DNA of 62,080 bases from JAAYCI01 sp964370165 (lineage in GTDB: Bacteria > Bacillota > Clostridia > Oscillospirales > Ruminococcaceae). Location: contig CAYJIG010000006.1 of assembly GCA_964370165.1 (NCBI GenBank), positions 1-62,080 of the forward strand, given 5' to 3'. Below, in pieces: positions 58,991-62,080 of this stretch (the first letter of the stretch is position 1; every line of letters begins with the position of its first letter). Below the pieces are notes generated by a model. The model was not told the DNA's origin, searched no databases, and saw only the letters and a list, made by a program, of their open reading frames with translations. A program made the position numbers and the translations under genes.

Positions 58991-59679
58991 TGGACGCAAT
59001 GCTAAACTCTATATCTCAGCTTATTATAGAAAGCACATGGATAGCCCCGATATTGGCGCTTGTGGCAGGTGTGTTGACTTCATTCACACCGTGCGCTCTA
59101 TCAAGTGTTCCGCTGGTGGTAGGATATGTAGGCGGAACAGGCGGAAAAAACACAAAAAGAGCATTTGCGCTGTCCATGACATTTGCGCTGGGCTCGGCCG
59201 TAACATTTACGATTTTAGGTGTGGCGGCCACAATGCTGGGCAACTTGATAGGCACATCGGCCAGCTGGTGGTACATAGCCTTAGGTGTGCTGATGATGCT
59301 GATGGCGCTACAAACTTGGGGGATATATGAGATTATACCGTCAAGCTATCTCATGTCAAAAAACACAAAAAAAGGTTATGCCGGCGCGTTTATTGCCGGA
59401 ATTTTAGGCGGTGTGTTTTCGTCGCCGTGCTCCACCCCGGTGCTTATTGCTTTACTTGCGGTGGTGGCAGGTAGCGGAAACATGTGGTGGGGGATCGTAT
59501 TACTTTTATGCTACTCCATCGGTCACGGTATTTTAGCCGTCATATGCGGTACTTCGATAGGTTTTGTGGAAAAATTATCGCAAAATAAAAAGTATGAAAG
59601 ACTTAGCAGCATCCTTAAAATCGTCATGGGAGCCATGATGGCACTTATCGGATTTTACATGTTTTATCTGGGTTTTTAA
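58990..59679 (+). CDS. ccdA: CcdA-type thiol-disulfide transporter
   Basis: This 229-residue membrane protein of the CcdA/DsbD family has about six helices and the two redox Cys in SFTPCALSSVP and VFSSPCSTPVLIA. It passes electrons from cytoplasmic thioredoxin or similar donors to extracytoplasmic thioredoxins. It overlaps the preceding thioredoxin gene by one base, making the pair a clear functional unit. Placement inside an arsR-acr3 operon is notable. Confidence 0.93.
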   Translation: MDAMLNSISQLIIESTWIAPILALVAGVLTSFTPCALSSVPLVVGYVGGTGGKNTKRAFALSMTFALGSAVTFTILGVAATMLGNLIGTSASWWYIALGVLMMLMALQTWGIYEIIPSSYLMSKNTKKGYAGAFIAGILGGVFSSPCSTPVLIALLAVVAGSGNMWWGIVLLLCYSIGHGILAVICGTSIGFVEKLSQNKKYERLSSILKIVMGAMMALIGFYMFYLGF

Positions 59680-59718
59680 AATATATGTTTTGAAAGCATA
59701 ATATGGAGGGTTAAACAC

Positions 59719-61359
59719 ATGAAGATTATTGTTATTGGTGCTGTGGCCGCAGGTACATCCGCCGCCGCAAAGGCAAGAAGAAACATCGAAGATGCACAAA
59801 TCACAATTTATGAAAAAGACACGTTTATCTCTTATTCCGGATGTGGCATGCCTTATTATATAGGTGGCCAGGCCGAAGAGTTTGAAGAACTGGTTCCACG
59901 CGATGCTAAGTTTTTCAAGAAAAAGTACAACATAGATGTGATGATATCACACGAGGTACTTTCGATTGACAGCAAAAACCAAACAGTAGACGTGAAAAAC
60001 CTGCAAACAGGCGAAACATTTACCGACAGCTATGACAAGCTGGTATTGGCCACAGGTGCCTCGCCTTTCAGGCCGAATATTCAAGGCATGGAAAACGAAA
60101 ACGTATTCTTCTTAAGAACCATCAACGACGTTGTAAAAATAAAAGAGTTTATAAACGAAAAGAAACCTAAAAATGCAGTAATTGCAGGCGCAGGCTTTAT
60201 CGGCTTTGAGGTAATGGAAGCATTTTTACATCTTGGGATAGATACCACGTTGGTGGAACTTTCAAACAAGGTGGCACCCAGCCTGGACGAAGACATGGCT
60301 GATTTCTTTGAAAACGAGCTGAAGAAAAAGAAAATAAGCCTTAAAAAAGGGTGTGGAATCACCACCATTCAAAACGATAACGTGACATTGTCTGACGAGA
60401 CCACACTAAAAGCAGATATAGTGATTTTATCCACAGGTGTGCGCCCAAACACAAAACTTGCCGAAGATGCGGGTGTGGAGCTGGGCGTCACAAAGGCCAT
60501 CAAAGTAAACGATAAAATGCAAACAAATATTGAAAACATATATGCGTGTGGCGATTGTATCGAGACGTTTTCTGTCATCACTAAAAAACCGGTGTATAGG
60601 CCATTGGGTAGCACTGCAAACAAAACAGGAAGAATTGCAGGCGATGTATTATCGGGCGGCACACTTCGCTACAAAGGTAACTTAGGCACAGGGATTTTCG
60701 GATTTTGCGGCATTGCGGTAGCAGCCACCGGCCTAAGCGAAAAAGAAGCGCTGGAACAAGGTTATGATGTTGAAATATGCCACAACATAAAACCCAGCAA
60801 ACCCGAATACCTTGGCGGCGAAGAGATGGTTATCAAAGGCATTGCCGACAGAAAAAACGGCAGACTACTGGGCGCGCAGATAGTTGGCGGCGAAGGTGTA
60901 GACAAACGCATTGACGTGTTTGCCACGCTTATTACGTACAAAGCCACAGTGGATGAAATTTTCCATATTGACTTAGCGTATGCACCGCCGTTTTCCACAA
61001 CAAAAGATCCTGTGCATTACACAGGCATGATTTTGGATAACGCCATAAACGGCGGAAGGAAGCTTATCACAAGCGAAAGTTTGCTGAACACCAACGAAAA
61101 AGTTCAAATCATAGACGCAAGAGGTGCGGATGATTGTGCCAAAAAAGGCTGTGTACTTGACGCGGTAAATATTCCACAAGGCGATTTGAGAAACGATGAT
61201 TTGAATCTGGATAAAGACGTGCTTACTGTTACTTATTGCAACAAAGGCGTGACGGGAAATGCCGCACAAAACATCTTGCTGAACAGAGGATTCAAAAAAG
61301 TACGTAATCTTTCCGGTGGTCATAAATTCTTCAAAGCAACAAAAGATAAAAAGGTATAA
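59719..61359 (+). CDS. cdr: CoA-disulfide reductase with C-terminal rhodanese domain
   Basis: This 546-residue flavoprotein has GAVAAGTSAAAKARR for FAD, active Cys42 in SYSGCGMPYYIGG (the single-Cys CoADR type), an NAD(P)H motif AGAGFIGFEVMEA and CGDCIE. The C-terminal 100 residues are a rhodanese domain with the catalytic loop YCNKG (Cys507). CoADR-rhodanese fusions reduce CoA disulfide or persulfide using NAD(P)H. It could recycle low-molecular-weight thiols needed for arsenite handling. ATGGAGGG precedes the ATG. Confidence 0.93.
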   Translation: MKIIVIGAVAAGTSAAAKARRNIEDAQITIYEKDTFISYSGCGMPYYIGGQAEEFEELVPRDAKFFKKKYNIDVMISHEVLSIDSKNQTVDVKNLQTGETFTDSYDKLVLATGASPFRPNIQGMENENVFFLRTINDVVKIKEFINEKKPKNAVIAGAGFIGFEVMEAFLHLGIDTTLVELSNKVAPSLDEDMADFFENELKKKKISLKKGCGITTIQNDNVTLSDETTLKADIVILSTGVRPNTKLAEDAGVELGVTKAIKVNDKMQTNIENIYACGDCIETFSVITKKPVYRPLGSTANKTGRIAGDVLSGGTLRYKGNLGTGIFGFCGIAVAATGLSEKEALEQGYDVEICHNIKPSKPEYLGGEEMVIKGIADRKNGRLLGAQIVGGEGVDKRIDVFATLITYKATVDEIFHIDLAYAPPFSTTKDPVHYTGMILDNAINGGRKLITSESLLNTNEKVQIIDARGADDCAKKGCVLDAVNIPQGDLRNDDLNLDKDVLTVTYCNKGVTGNAAQNILLNRGFKKVRNLSGGHKFFKATKDKKV

Positions 61360-61383
61360 AAAGATAAACTAAAGAGGATAATA

Positions 61384-62080
61384 ATGAAAGAAAAAAAGGT
61401 ACAGGGAATAGGTTTTTTTGAGAAATATTTAACAGTCTGGGTAGTTATTTGTATGGTAGTTGGGGTGCTGATAGGCAATTTTTTGCCGGCCATACCTGAC
61501 TTTTTAGGAAATTTCGAATATGCAAACGTGTCCATCCCAATAGCCATTTTGATTTGGTTGATGATTTATCCCATGATGATGAAGGTGGATTTCCAAAGCG
61601 TTAAAAACGTGGGTAAAAACCCTAAAGGCTTGTTTGTCACATGGGTAACAAACTGGCTTATTAAGCCGTTTACAATGTTCGGAATTGCATGGTTGTTTTT
61701 CTTTGTATTGTTTAAAGGCTTCATCACACCCGATCTTGCCACTGATTATTTAGCAGGCGCAGTGTTATTAGGTGCCGCTCCATGCACCGCAATGGTGTTT
61801 GTGTGGAGTCACCTAACAAAAGGCAACCCGGCCTACACTGTGGTACAAGTAGCGACAAACGATCTTATCATTCTGCTGGCGTTCACACCCATTGTTGCGT
61901 TTTTACTTGGAGTAAGCGGCGTCACAGTGCCTTGGGATACTTTGATTTTATCGGTGGTATTGTTTGTAGTTATTCCTTTGGCAGGCGGTATTTTCACACG
62001 AAGTGTGATAACAAAAAGCAAAGGTGTAGAGTATTTTGAAAAAGAGTTTATTCCAAAGTTTAATAATGTCACCATTGTGG
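61384..62080 (+). CDS. acr3: Arsenite efflux permease Acr3, truncated by window end
   Basis: The first 232 residues of an Acr3-family arsenite exporter: FFEKYLTVWVVICMVVGVLI, NVSIPIAILIWLMIYPMMM, and GAAPCTAMVFVWSHLTKGNP, in which the conserved Cys of the fourth helix is essential in characterised members. About six helices are covered before the edge. AGAGGATAATA precedes the ATG. It completes the arsR-trx-ccdA-cdr-acr3 operon and identifies the regulator's ligand as probably arsenite or antimonite. Confidence 0.95.
   Translation, partial: MKEKKVQGIGFFEKYLTVWVVICMVVGVLIGNFLPAIPDFLGNFEYANVSIPIAILIWLMIYPMMMKVDFQSVKNVGKNPKGLFVTWVTNWLIKPFTMFGIAWLFFFVLFKGFITPDLATDYLAGAVLLGAAPCTAMVFVWSHLTKGNPAYTVVQVATNDLIILLAFTPIVAFLLGVSGVTVPWDTLILSVVLFVVIPLAGGIFTRSVITKSKGVEYFEKEFIPKFNNVTIV

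Overview
The window looks like a chromosomal segment of a low-to-moderate GC, anaerobic, Gram-positive bacterium, most likely a member of the Clostridia. This is inferred from strong AGGAGG ribosome binding sites, frequent GTG/TTG starts, lipoprotein signal peptides, an Enterococcus-type V-ATPase operon, separate pyrB and pyrI genes, a PPi-type phosphofructokinase, an ECF biotin transporter subunit (BioY), and the absence of outer-membrane genes. No rRNA, tRNA, CRISPR array, insertion sequence or prophage was recognised.

Layout. 1-2.5 kb: an amino-acid ABC transporter on the minus strand, divergent from an alanine racemase. 2.6-11.9 kb: a complete nine-gene V-type ATPase operon in the order ntpF-I-K-E-C-G-A-B-D; the membrane rotor subunit carries the Na+-ligand pattern of Enterococcus hirae NtpK. 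11.9-13.8 kb: an ArsP-type permease, a dicluster ferredoxin and a Cys-rich thioredoxin-like protein. 13.8-24.1 kb: housekeeping and peptidase genes, NAD(P)HX dehydratase, exonuclease III and three tandem Cof-type HAD phosphatases. 24.2-31.2 kb: a lipoprotein, FtsH, QueT with a structured leader, and a pyrB-pyrI-SDR-SIS operon. 31.4-41.4 kb: NAD(P)HX epimerase, PPi-PFK, pantothenate kinase, cyclophilin lipoprotein, a degenerate ABC ATPase, citrate synthase, and an AT-rich locus of microproteins with an XRE regulator. 41.5-51.7 kb: a surface prenyltransferase-repeat protein, a D-aspartate-ligase-like ATP-grasp enzyme with an asparagine synthase, MetG, TatD, BirA-BioY and ribosomal protein S20. 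51.8-57.9 kb: an aberrant histidine kinase, GAPDH, RidA, and a CrtQ/CrtO-like pair. 57.9-62.08 kb: an arsenic operon arsR-thioredoxin-ccdA-CoA disulfide reductase/rhodanese-acr3, cut by the right edge.

The most interesting signal is regulatory. The promoter of the arsP operon and the promoter of the arsR operon, 46 kb apart, share one design. In each, a TTGAC(A/T)-N17-TATA(C/G)T promoter is sandwiched between two inverted repeats with core ATCA-N8-TGAT, and the first operator sits at the same distance from the -35 box. This predicts one ArsR controlling an organoarsenical/arsenite efflux and thiol-redox regulon that links ArsP, ferredoxin, two thioredoxins, CcdA, a CoA-disulfide reductase and Acr3.

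Other points worth attention are a 14-bp long-range RNA helix bracketing an unusual gap inside the V-ATPase operon, an ABC ATPase with most catalytic motifs altered, a histidine kinase whose phospho-acceptor position is Gly, a probable BirA operator on the birA-bioY promoter, and several microproteins shorter than 60 residues.
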